From a virus: DNA of 64,000 nt. Positions 1 through 10,325 of this stretch are shown here, in pieces. The translations under genes and the position numbers were made by a program. Position 1 is the first letter of the stretch. Every line of letters starts with the position of its first letter. The stretch is taken from the IMG/VR virus record IMGVR_UViG_3300025771_000025, positions 1 to 64,000 of that record; one strand, given 5' to 3'. Under the pieces are notes generated by a model. The model was given only the letters and a program-made list of their open reading frames with translations. It searched no databases and was not told where the DNA came from.

Positions 1-1
1 T

Positions 2-1660
2 AGTTGGGCAAGTATTAGTAATGGTGATGAAGTCTTTATGACTATCTCCATTATTGGTGATGCTGGATCTCAAGGTGCCCAAGGTCTTCAGGGACTACAA
101 GGTCTCCAAGGTACTCAAGGATCTCAAGGATTCCAGGGAACACAAGGATCTCAAGGATTCCAGGGAACTCAAGGGTCACAGGGATTCCAGGGAACACAAG
201 GATCTCAAGGATTCCAGGGAACTCAAGGGTCACAGGGATTCCAGGGAACACAAGGATCTCAAGGATTCCAGGGTCTTCAAGGAAGAACTGGACCTGTTGC
301 TGGATCTGCATATCAAGTAATTTATAAAGATGGTTCCAATGAACCAGTAGGATCTAATACCTTACAATTTGATGGACAAAATTTATCTGTTTCTGGTGAA
401 GTAAACGCTCTTGGTGGATTTAACCTTGGTATTCATTCTGGTGGGACAGCGATTACAACTGGTATAATTACTGCCGTAAACTTTATTGGAACTGGTAATA
501 CAGTATCTTATAATAGTTCTTCAAAAGTTGTTGATGTTTCTATTTCTGGTGGTGATAAATGGATTCTTGTAGAAGATGATTACACAGCAACTGTCGGAGA
601 CCAAATTGTTGCTGATACTATAGGGAATCCCGAATCTACTTCTAATCCCTTTACAATAACTTTACCATCAAACCCTGTTTTTGGTGATACTGTTACAATA
701 GCTGATGGTCATGATTGGAGTCTTGCAAATCTAACAGTTACATCTTCTGATAATATAGAATCATCATCATCTGATAGAACTGAAGGTACTCAACATGCAT
801 TAGTTAAGTATGTATATCTTAATTCTAATGTTGGGTGGAATAGATATACTCAATATGAGGCTCTTCAGGGTGCTCAGGGACTTCAAGGTTTACAGGGATT
901 ACAAGGGACTCAGGGTTTACAGGGAATACAAGGTAATCAAGGAACTCAGGGAAGACAGGGTCTTCAAGGAACTCAAGGAATAGGTAATCAAGGAACTCAA
1001 GGTCTTCAGGGTTATACTGGTGATTTTGGTTCTCAAGGTGCTCAGGGACTTCAAGGTTTACAGGGTCTTCAGGGACTTCAAGGATCAAATGCTGGGCAGG
1101 GTGTTCAGGGTGTTCAGGGTATTACTGGTTATATCGCTGATGGTGGTGTTGAGAGAACAGTTACATCTGTGATTATTGGTGCTGCAGCAACTGATAGAAT
1201 ATCCGCTAATTATACTGTTGGATATGTTGATGTCTTCTTGAATGGATCTAAATTGGATTCAAGTGAATATACTGCAACTAATGGTTCATCTATCATCTTT
1301 ACTGAGGATCCTGTTGAGAATGATATTATTGAAACAATCGCTTATGAGAGAGTAAGTCTTGGGTCAATCATTGGTATTACTACATCATCGGCATATACTT
1401 TAGTTTCTACTGATGCTGGTAAATTTGTTAATACTAGTGATGATGTAATCATACCTCAAAATGTTTTTAATGAGGGGGATATAATTTCCGTTTATAATAA
1501 TTCTGGAGCTACTTTTGATGTTGTGCAAGGTTCTGGAACCACTGTTTATCTTGGTGGAGTTGGAAGTACGGGAAATAAAACACTTTCAGCAAAAGGTCTT
1601 GCAACAATTTTATGTGTTGGAACTAATAAATTTGTAATTGTTGGTGCGGGGGTAGTATAA
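2..1660 (+). CDS. Collagen-like tail-fibre protein (5' partial)
   Basis: The frame is open from base 2, so the true start lies upstream; the ATG at 38 is probably internal because the preceding codons (SWASISNGDEVF) read as ordinary protein. Two Gly-X-Gln collagen-like tracts (about bases 64-297 and 862-1130) flank beta-rich segments. The first beta segment (about 540-850) resembles part of the protein at 10326-11060 (a GDQ-ADT...FTITLP pattern). The domain at about 1140-1380 (GYVDVFLNG...EYTATNG) is paralogous to the C-terminal part of the 2688-5615 protein. Tail-fibre or adhesin function is inferred from the collagen-like architecture and the fibre-gene neighbourhood. The receptor is unknown. 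Confidence 0.8.
   Translation, partial: SWASISNGDEVFMTISIIGDAGSQGAQGLQGLQGLQGTQGSQGFQGTQGSQGFQGTQGSQGFQGTQGSQGFQGTQGSQGFQGTQGSQGFQGLQGRTGPVAGSAYQVIYKDGSNEPVGSNTLQFDGQNLSVSGEVNALGGFNLGIHSGGTAITTGIITAVNFIGTGNTVSYNSSSKVVDVSISGGDKWILVEDDYTATVGDQIVADTIGNPESTSNPFTITLPSNPVFGDTVTIADGHDWSLANLTVTSSDNIESSSSDRTEGTQHALVKYVYLNSNVGWNRYTQYEALQGAQGLQGLQGLQGTQGLQGIQGNQGTQGRQGLQGTQGIGNQGTQGLQGYTGDFGSQGAQGLQGLQGLQGLQGSNAGQGVQGVQGITGYIADGGVERTVTSVIIGAAATDRISANYTVGYVDVFLNGSKLDSSEYTATNGSSIIFTEDPVENDIIETIAYERVSLGSIIGITTSSAYTLVSTDAGKFVNTSDDVIIPQNVFNEGDIISVYNNSGATFDVVQGSGTTVYLGGVGSTGNKTLSAKGLATILCVGTNKFVIVGAGVV
137..271 (+). repeat. 27-bp tandem array in A-B-A-B-A order
   Basis: Five 27-bp units lie end to end at 137-163, 164-190, 191-217, 218-244 and 245-271. 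Each encodes the nine residues GTQGSQGFQ. Units 1, 3 and 5 have one nucleotide spelling and units 2 and 4 another, so the real duplication unit is 54 bp. The array is in frame within the fibre gene and lengthens a collagen-like stalk. Confidence 0.9.
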
Positions 1661-2640
1661 TGTCAATTCTTCAAATGTTATTTCATCGCGAAGTTGCAAT
1701 TATGACAAGCGGTGGAACAGTATTAGAACCAGGGAATGGATATAAGTATCACGTATTTACCAATCAAAATAGTACAGAATACTTTCAAATAATTAAAGCT
1801 CCTCAGAATCAATTAACATTTGATTATATTATTATTGGTGGCGGTGGTGGTGGAGGAGCGACTAGAACAGAACCCAATAATCAGAGTACATATGGTTCTG
1901 GTGGTGGAGGAGCAGGAGGTGTTTTGGCAGGAATTGGTACTTTGAGTGTTGGATCCTATGCTGTTCAATGTGGTGCTGGTGGAACAGGTGGAATTGATGG
2001 TGCAACTGATGCTATTGCTTATGGTAGGGGTAATAATGGAACACCATCCTATCTTTGGAATGGGGAGACTAATAGTGGTATAGGAACCGCTATTGGTGGT
2101 GGAGGTGGTGGATATGGTACTTGGAGTGGACCTGAGTCGAGTACATATGGTCCTGGAAATCCTGGTGGATCTGGTGGAGGTGGTGCTGCTCCATCAAGAA
2201 CTAAGGGGTCTGGAACTCCTGGACAGGGAAATGATGGCGGACAAGCAATTTTTTCTGGAAATGTAACTGCTGGTGGTGGCGGCGGATCTGGTGGTAATGG
2301 TAGCAGTAATACTTATGGTGGTGTGGCTAACACTTACCCAATTTATCCAGCACCAATAATTGCTCCTGCAATACCATCTACAGATAGACCTGATTGGACT
2401 CCAACTGTAACTACATCAGGATATTATGCTTCTGGCGGTAATGGTGGAAGCAGTAGTAATAATTTAACATCTTTAGGTGGTGCTGGTGGTAACAGTGCAT
2501 TTCTTAGTGTTTCATATAGACATGCTCATAACTACACTGGTGCAGGTGGTGGTGGGCATCCTGGAAGATTTGGTTATGCTGGTGGTGATGGTGGACATGG
2601 GGCTCATGGTCTTGTTGTTATTCGGATTGATGTTTCATAA
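1660..2640 (+). CDS. Glycine-rich tail adhesin-like protein
   Basis: This 326-residue protein starts at an ATG overlapping the upstream stop by one base (TAATG), so translation is probably coupled. After an N-terminal segment of about 60 residues (F-Y-IIGGGGGGG pattern) most of the protein is poly-Gly clusters ([15 protein letters not shown]) separated by short polar segments. It ends in a compact hydrophobic strand (HGLVVIRIDVS). Gly-rich domains of this kind occur in phage adhesins that sit at fibre tips, such as the Gly-rich loops of T4-type gp38; assignment here rests on composition and position only. An internal ATG at 1702 is an alternative start. Confidence 0.65.
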   Translation: MSILQMLFHREVAIMTSGGTVLEPGNGYKYHVFTNQNSTEYFQIIKAPQNQLTFDYIIIGGGGGGGATRTEPNNQSTYGSGGGGAGGVLAGIGTLSVGSYAVQCGAGGTGGIDGATDAIAYGRGNNGTPSYLWNGETNSGIGTAIGGGGGGYGTWSGPESSTYGPGNPGGSGGGGAAPSRTKGSGTPGQGNDGGQAIFSGNVTAGGGGGSGGNGSSNTYGGVANTYPIYPAPIIAPAIPSTDRPDWTPTVTTSGYYASGGNGGSSSNNLTSLGGAGGNSAFLSVSYRHAHNYTGAGGGGHPGRFGYAGGDGGHGAHGLVVIRIDVS

Positions 2641-2660
2641 CATGTTTTACATTTATAAAA

Positions 2661-2668
2661 ATAAATAC
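2661..2668 (+). promoter_or_regulatory. T4-type late promoter motif
   Basis: ATAAATAC lies 19 bases upstream of the ATG at 2688, in the only clear intergenic gap before the next fibre gene. It matches the late -10 motif recognised by gp55-type sigma factors in T4-like phages. Confidence 0.55.
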
Positions 2669-2687
2669 TTAAAACCATAGGAATATA

Positions 2688-5615
2688 ATGGGAAAGTCTA
2701 GACAAACTGGTAAGTTATCTTCAGATGGAATGCTTTTCCCCTCAGTTACTGATGGGAAGGTGGGGATAGGCACGACTATACCTTCTGAGACTTTACATAT
2801 CCAGGGAAGTGCGAGACTTACTGGAGAACTGAAAGATTACTATAATGTTTCGGGAACTGCAGGGCAGATTTTAATCTCAACTGGATCTGGAGTATCGTGG
2901 ACTTCTGATGGGTCTACAATTACTGGTGTTGGAGCACCTGGTTATTGGGAAAGTAATACGGTAGGTCTTTCCACAAATTCTCATGTTAGTATTGGCGCTG
3001 GTTTAAGTGTAACTGGTATTTCTACCTTTAAAGATCGTATACAACTTGGCGATACTTTAGGTAATGGATTATATGTTGGTAATGATAATGATCTTATAAT
3101 ATACGAAACTTCTGGTGATGTTGGGATTAACTACCAGACAAGTGGTGGAACATTGTTTATCCGTGGTGATAATGTTAAGATCGATACGGCTGGATCAAAA
3201 AGAATTCTCACACACTCTGCTGGTGCAGTAGATCTTTATTATGCTGATAGTAAAAAACTTGAAACTGCTAATACTGGTGTAAGAATTACTGGTGGACTTC
3301 TGGACAAAGATGGTGATATTGGATCATCTGGACAAGTATTAAGTTCTACTGGAACTGAGATTAATTGGGTTGATGCGGCAGTTGCTTCTCAAGGACTTCA
3401 AGGGGTTCAAGGTGTTAAGGGGCGTGGAGGTGGAGTAGTATATCGATATAGTAATACAACAACTAAGTCTAATCCTGGAGCGGGTTATTTTAGATGGGAT
3501 GATACATCCGCAGCATCAGTAACAGAAATATACATTCATCATAATGATTTACAAAACATATCTCAAACTTCGTGGATTGGTAATTGGTCTTCTATAGGGG
3601 GAGCAAATCCTATAGGATATTTACATATACAATTATTTAATTATACTTGGACTTTTGAAGTTACTGATATAGTCGATGAATCGGTTAACCAAGGTACTGA
3701 TACATATTACACACTTACTGTTAGTCTTTCATCTGGTAGTATCACCACAATTGGTAATAACAATCATTGTTCTATTTTCTTTGTTCCTACTGGATTGCAA
3801 GGTGTTCAAGGTGGATTATCTGCTCAAGGACTTCAAGGACTTCAAGGTATTAAGGGAGATACTGGCAACTTTGGTGGTGCTACATTTTATTATACCTTTG
3901 AAGCAAATACCACAGATGCGAATCCAGGTTCAGGAGATATTAGATTAGATAATTCAACTCAGAATGCTGCAACGGGTATCTATATTTGTGACATAGATGA
4001 GAACGGTAATGATATATCATCTTATCTACAAACTATTGATGACTCTACAAGTACTATCAAGGGTCATGTCAAGATTTCAAACAAAACAGATCCAAGTCAA
4101 TTTATATTATTTACAATTTCAAGTCTTACAGACAACAGTGGATATTTTGATATTACGGTAAGTCCTGTAGATTCATCGGCAACTAATCCATTTAGTGCTG
4201 ATGAAGACATTATAATAACCTTTGCTAGAACTGGTGATAAAGGAGAAACGGGTCCTCAAGGAAATCAGGGAACTCAGGGTGTTCAAGGATTCCAAGGAAC
4301 TCAGGGTGTTGGATCTCAGGGAACTCAGGGTGTTAAGGGTGAAGACTCTAACGTACCTGGTCCTCAAGGTGCTCAAGGTCTTCAAGGTCTTCAAGGTCGT
4401 GATGGATCTAATGCTGGACAAGGTACTCAAGGTTCTCAAGGATTCCAAGGTCTTCAGGGGCAAAGAGGTCAAACAGGTGCTGGTACTCCTGGTTCCGATG
4501 GTGCTCAAGGTACTCAAGGACTTGTTGGATCACAACCTATTGCAAAACAGTATGTTGTTACTGTATCTGGTAGTGTTTTTGTTCTAGATGGTGATTCTCA
4601 ACCATCTTTATCTTTATTCAGGGGTCAAAAGTATACCTTTGATCAATCTGATTCTAGTAATGTTAGTCATGAATTAGAATTAGAACTTCTAAATGGATCT
4701 GGATACACTAGTGGATGGACTGATAATGGTGGTACATTAGGAACAGATTTGGTACATACTTTTGTAGTTCCCTACGATGCACCAGACCAACTTAATTATA
4801 GTTGTGTTACTCATGGAACTTCTATGGGTAATACCATTAACATCTATGATCTTACTGCCTCTGACTTACAAGGTCTCCAAGGTATAATTGGTTCTGGTGC
4901 TCAAGGCACTCAAGGATCTCAAGGATTCCAAGGAACTCAGGGTGTTGGATCTCAGGGAACTCAGGGTGTTAAGGGTGAAGACTCTAACGTACCTGGTCCT
5001 CAAGGTGCTCAAGGTATTCAAGCTACTCAAGGTCTTCAGGGTCTTCAGGGAGTTGGATTACAAGGTTTACAGGGACCAGCTGGTGCTGGTAGTGCTATTA
5101 CAGTTCAGGATGAGGGTTCTGCTTTAACAACAGCAGCATCCGTATTAAACTTTGTTGGTAGTGGTGTAGTTGCATCAGGAACTGGTTCAACAAAAACAAT
5201 TACAATTTCTGGAGGTGGAGGTGGTGGTAGTACTACAAGAACAGTTACTACTCAAACTGTTAGTAGTGCAACCGATACATATTCAGTTACTTATGATGTT
5301 GGATATCTTGATGTATACCTTAATGGTGTCAGATTAGAAACTGGTGAATTTACGGCAACAAATGGGACAAGTGTTGTATTGGATAATGATACTCACGTTG
5401 GAGATGTGATTGAATTTGTTGCATATAGTTCTGTATCTCTTACTAGTGTTGAGGTTAGTGATGATACGACTCCAGAATTAGGTGGTCATCTTGATTTAAA
5501 TGGATATAATATTACTGGTATTGGCAGTATAAGTATTACTGGTGATATATCTGCTAATAATGTTCAGATGGCAACTCAAAATGATGCAATTGCATTTGCA
5601 ATCGCATTAGGATGA
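2688..5615 (+). CDS. Collagen-like tail fibre with cupredoxin-like and beta domains
   Basis: This 975-residue fibre protein begins with a short head (MGKSRQTGKLSSDG) similar to the start of the 10326 protein. Collagen-like Gly-X-Gln tracts lie near residues 233-245, 366-390, 512-622 and 728-800. Between them are two beta domains (about 246-365 and 391-511) related to interrupting domains in the 2904-residue fibre. A cupredoxin-like domain (about 626-722) has candidate copper ligands His661, Cys706, His709 and Met713. The C-terminal domain (GYLDVYLNG...EFTATNG) is paralogous to one in the first fibre gene. Fibre function is inferred from this architecture. Confidence 0.75.
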   Translation: MGKSRQTGKLSSDGMLFPSVTDGKVGIGTTIPSETLHIQGSARLTGELKDYYNVSGTAGQILISTGSGVSWTSDGSTITGVGAPGYWESNTVGLSTNSHVSIGAGLSVTGISTFKDRIQLGDTLGNGLYVGNDNDLIIYETSGDVGINYQTSGGTLFIRGDNVKIDTAGSKRILTHSAGAVDLYYADSKKLETANTGVRITGGLLDKDGDIGSSGQVLSSTGTEINWVDAAVASQGLQGVQGVKGRGGGVVYRYSNTTTKSNPGAGYFRWDDTSAASVTEIYIHHNDLQNISQTSWIGNWSSIGGANPIGYLHIQLFNYTWTFEVTDIVDESVNQGTDTYYTLTVSLSSGSITTIGNNNHCSIFFVPTGLQGVQGGLSAQGLQGLQGIKGDTGNFGGATFYYTFEANTTDANPGSGDIRLDNSTQNAATGIYICDIDENGNDISSYLQTIDDSTSTIKGHVKISNKTDPSQFILFTISSLTDNSGYFDITVSPVDSSATNPFSADEDIIITFARTGDKGETGPQGNQGTQGVQGFQGTQGVGSQGTQGVKGEDSNVPGPQGAQGLQGLQGRDGSNAGQGTQGSQGFQGLQGQRGQTGAGTPGSDGAQGTQGLVGSQPIAKQYVVTVSGSVFVLDGDSQPSLSLFRGQKYTFDQSDSSNVSHELELELLNGSGYTSGWTDNGGTLGTDLVHTFVVPYDAPDQLNYSCVTHGTSMGNTINIYDLTASDLQGLQGIIGSGAQGTQGSQGFQGTQGVGSQGTQGVKGEDSNVPGPQGAQGIQATQGLQGLQGVGLQGLQGPAGAGSAITVQDEGSALTTAASVLNFVGSGVVASGTGSTKTITISGGGGGGSTTRTVTTQTVSSATDTYSVTYDVGYLDVYLNGVRLETGEFTATNGTSVVLDNDTHVGDVIEFVAYSSVSLTSVEVSDDTTPELGGHLDLNGYNITGIGSISITGDISANNVQMATQNDAIAFAIALG
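4284..4379 (+). repeat. 96-nt direct repeat, copy 1
   Basis: This segment is identical base for base to 4920-5015 in the same gene. Each copy encodes collagen-like triplets followed by a GVKGEDSNVPGPQG segment. Identity at synonymous sites points to a recent duplication or gene conversion. Confidence 0.85.
4920..5015 (+). repeat. 96-nt direct repeat, copy 2
   Basis: Second copy of the repeat at 4284-4379. The two copies flank the cupredoxin-like domain, so recombination between them would delete that domain in frame (offset 636 nt, divisible by three). Confidence 0.85.
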
Positions 5616-5622
5616 TAAATAC
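5615..5622 (+). promoter_or_regulatory. T4-type late promoter motif
   Basis: ATAAATAC overlaps the upstream stop codon and ends 23 bases before the ATG at 5646. An AAAGGA ribosome-binding site (about 5636-5641) follows. Confidence 0.55.
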
Positions 5623-5645
5623 TGATATAAAACTGAAAGGATACA

Positions 5646-8600
5646 ATGGCAAAGAAGTTAATCTATAATTACACCTTTGATGCTTCTGCACAAACTGTAG
5701 TTATAAAGGGGTTATATAAACTTAGAACACTTCAACTGATCACAAATGTAACCGATCAGACAATTATTTACAATTTTGCCGATACAAATAAAGGGGGCAC
5801 TACATCATATAATAGTGATAATGATGAGACGACTATCACTTTAGAATATGACACTACCACGATGAGTGATAGTGATGAGCTTCAAATATTTGTTGATGAA
5901 CAAGAGAATAAAATTGAAGCAGGAGAATCACTATTAGATCCTGTTCATAAATTTAGAGTATCAAATCCAGAGAATTTAATTGATACTGACTTTGAATATG
6001 GATTACAACCAACAAAGTGGGAAACATTAGAACTTGTTAATAATATTCCATCAACATACACAAGAGCTCCTGGTATCTCTATTGGTGGAATTAGTCAGGT
6101 TAATATCACAAATAATAGTGATGAGGTTACTGTTGTTTGTACGATTAACCATGACTTAGCAGTTGGTGATCCAATTGAAGTTCAAGGAACCAATGTAAGA
6201 ACAGTAAACGGAAAGTATATTATTACTGCAGTTCCATCTGATACTACATTTGTTTATAGAGCAGGTTCTATACAATCTACAACTGCAAATACAAAGACGG
6301 TATATACAACGATTATTCCTGGTTCATTTTTCACTGGATCAAATATTGAATATGAGAAAAGTAGAGGAATTGAGACAGATAATGCAGATCCATCAACATT
6401 AACAATCGAAACAGAATTTAATCATGGATTAACAACATCAACCAGTTTGTATATTACAAATACTGTAGGCAAAAGATCTATTGGTATTGCAAGTACAGCA
6501 TCAAATGCTCCTGATGGAAGTCCTTTTGTGAATATAACTGATGATAGTTTTTATGCTGCTAATCACGGATTATATACAAATCAAACCGTATTTTTATCAG
6601 CAGATACTGGTGGAACAATGCCAACGGCAGCTACTGGAGCAGGTGGAGAACCTGAAACAAGTAGTGCTGCAATAAACACAATATTTGATGCCGTTACGAC
6701 TGCTGCAGATGCAATTGTATCAACACATGGAGCAAATCACTCCAGAATTTATCATAATGCTAATATCTCAACTTCTGCATTTTATACTACTAATGGAGTA
6801 GGCATAACTCCAAGAGAAGGTGCTAGTGGTGGTGCAAATGATATACAGTATCAGGATTTTTCATATGGACAATATTCTGGCTCTTCGAATAGAGCTAACC
6901 CTCTATATTTCTATAACTCTTCTCTTGCTTTTAGAGCAGAATATCGTTGGTATGATTATGGAGAAATTGCATCCGTTTTATTTACAGGAAATCCAGTAGA
7001 TGTTGGACAGTATTTTACAAGATATACTGATAATACTGGATCTGCTCCAGCAACACTAGCAAATCTAGGATATTATTATCAATCAACTGCACATAATTAT
7101 CTGGGATTTACGGATCATATTATAACTGTACGATCATTTCCAGATCCAAGCACAGTTGAGTCAAGTATTGCCAGACAACGATACTTTGATTATACTTATT
7201 ATAGCAAAGGAAGTAATACTTCTAGCGGATATAGTAATTATTATGTACAAAATACCAGACAAAATGCTGGTGATGGATGGTATTATACTTACCTTTGCCA
7301 GTATTATCGTGGTGATACTGCTCGTTCTGGTGCCGTAAAATTTAATATTTTCTTAGAAAATGATAATTGGAGTGCTCAGTATGGAGGAAATACTTTTTGG
7401 TCTCAATACCGTAGAAATATTGAGTGGGCATTTCATGGTACATTTTCAAATAGTACGCAAAATATAAGAGGACAATTTTACCTCATTGAAGTTTTATTTG
7501 CTCTTGATGAAGATACTGCCACTAATTACTATGATAGTGCTACTTTTGCATCAAGAATAAGTGATATTGTTGATCAAATCAAAACTGATACTTCAGTTGT
7601 TGGATTAAGTGGTGTTGGTATCAATACACTTACGGCAGAAGTAGTCGATGTAAATCGATTTAAATTAAAAGATAGTAATGGAAATGTTCTGGATTTTACT
7701 GATACGGGTGCAGCACCTTTATTAGTAGAAACTGCACAAACGACTGGTGTTGTTGATGATTACTATGATATAACTGGAATAACTAGTACAACAGTAAGTA
7801 TTGGTGTTAGCAATAGAATTGTATCAAGAGAACTTACATTTGGTAACACAGGTATCACATCTGATGCTAATTCAGATTCATATTATATCAATATACCAAC
7901 TGGTCATGGATTAAATAATCTTCAAAAATTAGTTTTTGATGAGGTCAGTGGTGCCAGTATTCCTGGATTAACATCAGGAACAACATATTATGCGATTGTT
8001 CCCAACAATGAATATGTTCAGTTAGGTTTTTCTACTAGTGATGCACAAACTGGTATTAATTCAATTACTGATCTTCAGGCATCTTCTGGTTCATATAAAC
8101 TTACAATTCCTGGAATTGCTGGAAGAGTTGCAGCAGCAGGAACGGTTACTACAACAGAAACAGGAACAACAGTAACAGGAACAAATACGAAATTCCAATC
8201 AACATATTCTATCGGAGATCCATTTATTGTTGCTGGACTATCAACTTTCTCAGATTATGCTCAAGGAGAAGTTGCATCTATTGTAAGTGATACGAGTTTA
8301 GTTCTTCGTAATTCGATTGGTATTGCAAAAACTGGTGTAGAGCATTATGTTGATACAAAGATCAATGTAAGGGCAGATGGAACCTTTATTCATAGACCTT
8401 TTGATGGTGGTGTGGATATTACTGCTGGAACATCACCAAATTCAAAAATTATCAGACAAACAAGAAAATATTTCCGTTATCAATCTGGTAAAGGTATTCA
8501 GTGTTCAATGGCTATTAACTTCAATCCATATCAACCAGCAAGATTAGTTGAAGGATCTGGAACCACTGTTACCGTGACGACAGAATATCCACATAATTTA

Positions 8601-10307
8601 ACTGCTGGTGATACAATTAAGTTTAGGGGTGCGAGTGATTCAAATTATAATGGAACTAATTTTACTGTAGCAAATCCAACAACATTTACTTTCCAATATA
8701 CTGCGGGTGGAACAGTATCAGAAGCAAATCCAACAGGATTTATGGAATGGACTATTAACTCATATAGTGGTGCTTCTGTTCGTGCTGGATTATTTGATGA
8801 TCAAAATGGTTTCTTCTATGAATATGATGGATCAAATTTATATTGTGTAAGAAGATCCTCTGTTCAACAGTTATCTGGAACATCAAATGTTACTTATCTG
8901 AGTAATAAAATTCTTGGTACAAATACAAGATTCCAAGATCAATTATCTGTAAATGATATGATTGTGGTTAGAGGTCAATCATATAAAGTTACCGCAATTC
9001 ATGGTCAGGATGAGATTGATATACAACCAAAATATAGAGGATCATCAAATTCTGGTGTTGTGATTACACTTACTCAGGATGTAAGAACTGCACAGACATC
9101 CTGGAATATTGATAAGGCAGATGGGTCAGGACCATCTGGATATAATTTAGATATCAATTCAATCCAAATGGCTTATATGGATTATTCCTGGTACGGTGCA
9201 GGTAAGATTCGTTTTGGTTTCAAAGATACCTACGGTCATGTTAAGTATATGCACGAATTTATTCATAATAATAGATTGAATGAAGCATATATGAGAACGG
9301 GTAATGTCCCTGCTAGATATGAGGTTGCAAATACAACAGATACTCCAACATTTGTTCCTTCATTATTCCACTGGGGAACATCAGTTATTATGGATGGTGG
9401 ATTTGATAATGATGATAGTTATCTATTTACTGCATCGGGCAATTCATTATCATTCACAAATGGAGATAGTGATACTGTAACTACAACCGCAGATGGTGCA
9501 ATTAGTAGACAAAAAATTTATGGAAATTATTCAAACTGGTATTTAAGATTAACATTTTCTGCTGCTGATGCAGATAAGTTTACAAATGGTATTCCATTGT
9601 ATACTGTTGATGATGAATTGAATGGCCAAGCAGTTGACTTCACTCAATATTCGGGAAATAGTTTCTATGTCTATATCTATCTTTCTACTGGATGGAATCA
9701 ACCTGGAGTTTATCCACTTGTTTCTTCAGGAACTGCAGTCAGTATTGGTGCTCCGTCTAGTGGTGGTTCTAATAGTGATGTTGATCTTAATTCATTAATT
9801 CCTTTGATTAGTATTCGTCTTGCACCGTCAGCAGATAATAATTTGATTGGAGAACTTGGTGAAAGAGATATTATTAATCGAATGCAATTAAAATTACAAG
9901 AGATGGGTGTTTCCGTATCACATGACTCAAGAATTACTGTCGTATTGAATGGATCATTAAGTAATTTAAATCACTTAAATGTTGGTTCTCCATCACTTTC
10001 ACAATATACTGCTCATGATTCTGGAGATACCATTCAAGGAGGAACAACAATTTACCAGTTCCGTGCATCTGGCGGACCTATTGGTATTGGAACTCAAGGT
10101 CAAGAAATTAGATCTGTTGCATCTGAAACATTTGATTTAAGTAGATTGACTGATCTTGGAAACTCTATTCTTGGTGGTGATGGTGTATTTCCAAACGGTC
10201 CAGATGTAATTACAATTTGTGCATCATCTCTTGATACTGCAAGTATCAATAAAGATTCACCTTATCAAATATCATCTAGAATTTCTTGGTCAGAATCTCA
10301 AGCATAA
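5646..10307 (+). CDS. Large virion structural protein
   Basis: A 1553-residue beta-rich protein with no signal peptide, membrane segment or collagen tract. It contains recurring modules of a type common in marine T4-like structural proteins: a strand, then an HGL/HDL/HNL turn with GD-x-I/V, then a closing strand ending in TTFVY or TFTFQY (around residues 155-205 and 970-1030). The middle is rich in Tyr, Ser and Asn. A preceding late-promoter motif and neighbouring fibre genes suggest a late virion protein, possibly a baseplate-proximal fibre or whisker component. I do not recognise a specific T4 counterpart. Confidence 0.65.
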   Translation: MAKKLIYNYTFDASAQTVVIKGLYKLRTLQLITNVTDQTIIYNFADTNKGGTTSYNSDNDETTITLEYDTTTMSDSDELQIFVDEQENKIEAGESLLDPVHKFRVSNPENLIDTDFEYGLQPTKWETLELVNNIPSTYTRAPGISIGGISQVNITNNSDEVTVVCTINHDLAVGDPIEVQGTNVRTVNGKYIITAVPSDTTFVYRAGSIQSTTANTKTVYTTIIPGSFFTGSNIEYEKSRGIETDNADPSTLTIETEFNHGLTTSTSLYITNTVGKRSIGIASTASNAPDGSPFVNITDDSFYAANHGLYTNQTVFLSADTGGTMPTAATGAGGEPETSSAAINTIFDAVTTAADAIVSTHGANHSRIYHNANISTSAFYTTNGVGITPREGASGGANDIQYQDFSYGQYSGSSNRANPLYFYNSSLAFRAEYRWYDYGEIASVLFTGNPVDVGQYFTRYTDNTGSAPATLANLGYYYQSTAHNYLGFTDHIITVRSFPDPSTVESSIARQRYFDYTYYSKGSNTSSGYSNYYVQNTRQNAGDGWYYTYLCQYYRGDTARSGAVKFNIFLENDNWSAQYGGNTFWSQYRRNIEWAFHGTFSNSTQNIRGQFYLIEVLFALDEDTATNYYDSATFASRISDIVDQIKTDTSVVGLSGVGINTLTAEVVDVNRFKLKDSNGNVLDFTDTGAAPLLVETAQTTGVVDDYYDITGITSTTVSIGVSNRIVSRELTFGNTGITSDANSDSYYINIPTGHGLNNLQKLVFDEVSGASIPGLTSGTTYYAIVPNNEYVQLGFSTSDAQTGINSITDLQASSGSYKLTIPGIAGRVAAAGTVTTTETGTTVTGTNTKFQSTYSIGDPFIVAGLSTFSDYAQGEVASIVSDTSLVLRNSIGIAKTGVEHYVDTKINVRADGTFIHRPFDGGVDITAGTSPNSKIIRQTRKYFRYQSGKGIQCSMAINFNPYQPARLVEGSGTTVTVTTEYPHNLTAGDTIKFRGASDSNYNGTNFTVANPTTFTFQYTAGGTVSEANPTGFMEWTINSYSGASVRAGLFDDQNGFFYEYDGSNLYCVRRSSVQQLSGTSNVTYLSNKILGTNTRFQDQLSVNDMIVVRGQSYKVTAIHGQDEIDIQPKYRGSSNSGVVITLTQDVRTAQTSWNIDKADGSGPSGYNLDINSIQMAYMDYSWYGAGKIRFGFKDTYGHVKYMHEFIHNNRLNEAYMRTGNVPARYEVANTTDTPTFVPSLFHWGTSVIMDGGFDNDDSYLFTASGNSLSFTNGDSDTVTTTADGAISRQKIYGNYSNWYLRLTFSAADADKFTNGIPLYTVDDELNGQAVDFTQYSGNSFYVYIYLSTGWNQPGVYPLVSSGTAVSIGAPSSGGSNSDVDLNSLIPLISIRLAPSADNNLIGELGERDIINRMQLKLQEMGVSVSHDSRITVVLNGSLSNLNHLNVGSPSLSQYTAHDSGDTIQGGTTIYQFRASGGPIGIGTQGQEIRSVASETFDLSRLTDLGNSILGGDGVFPNGPDVITICASSLDTASINKDSPYQISSRISWSESQA

Positions 10308-10325
10308 TAGGGAGGAACTAACTAA

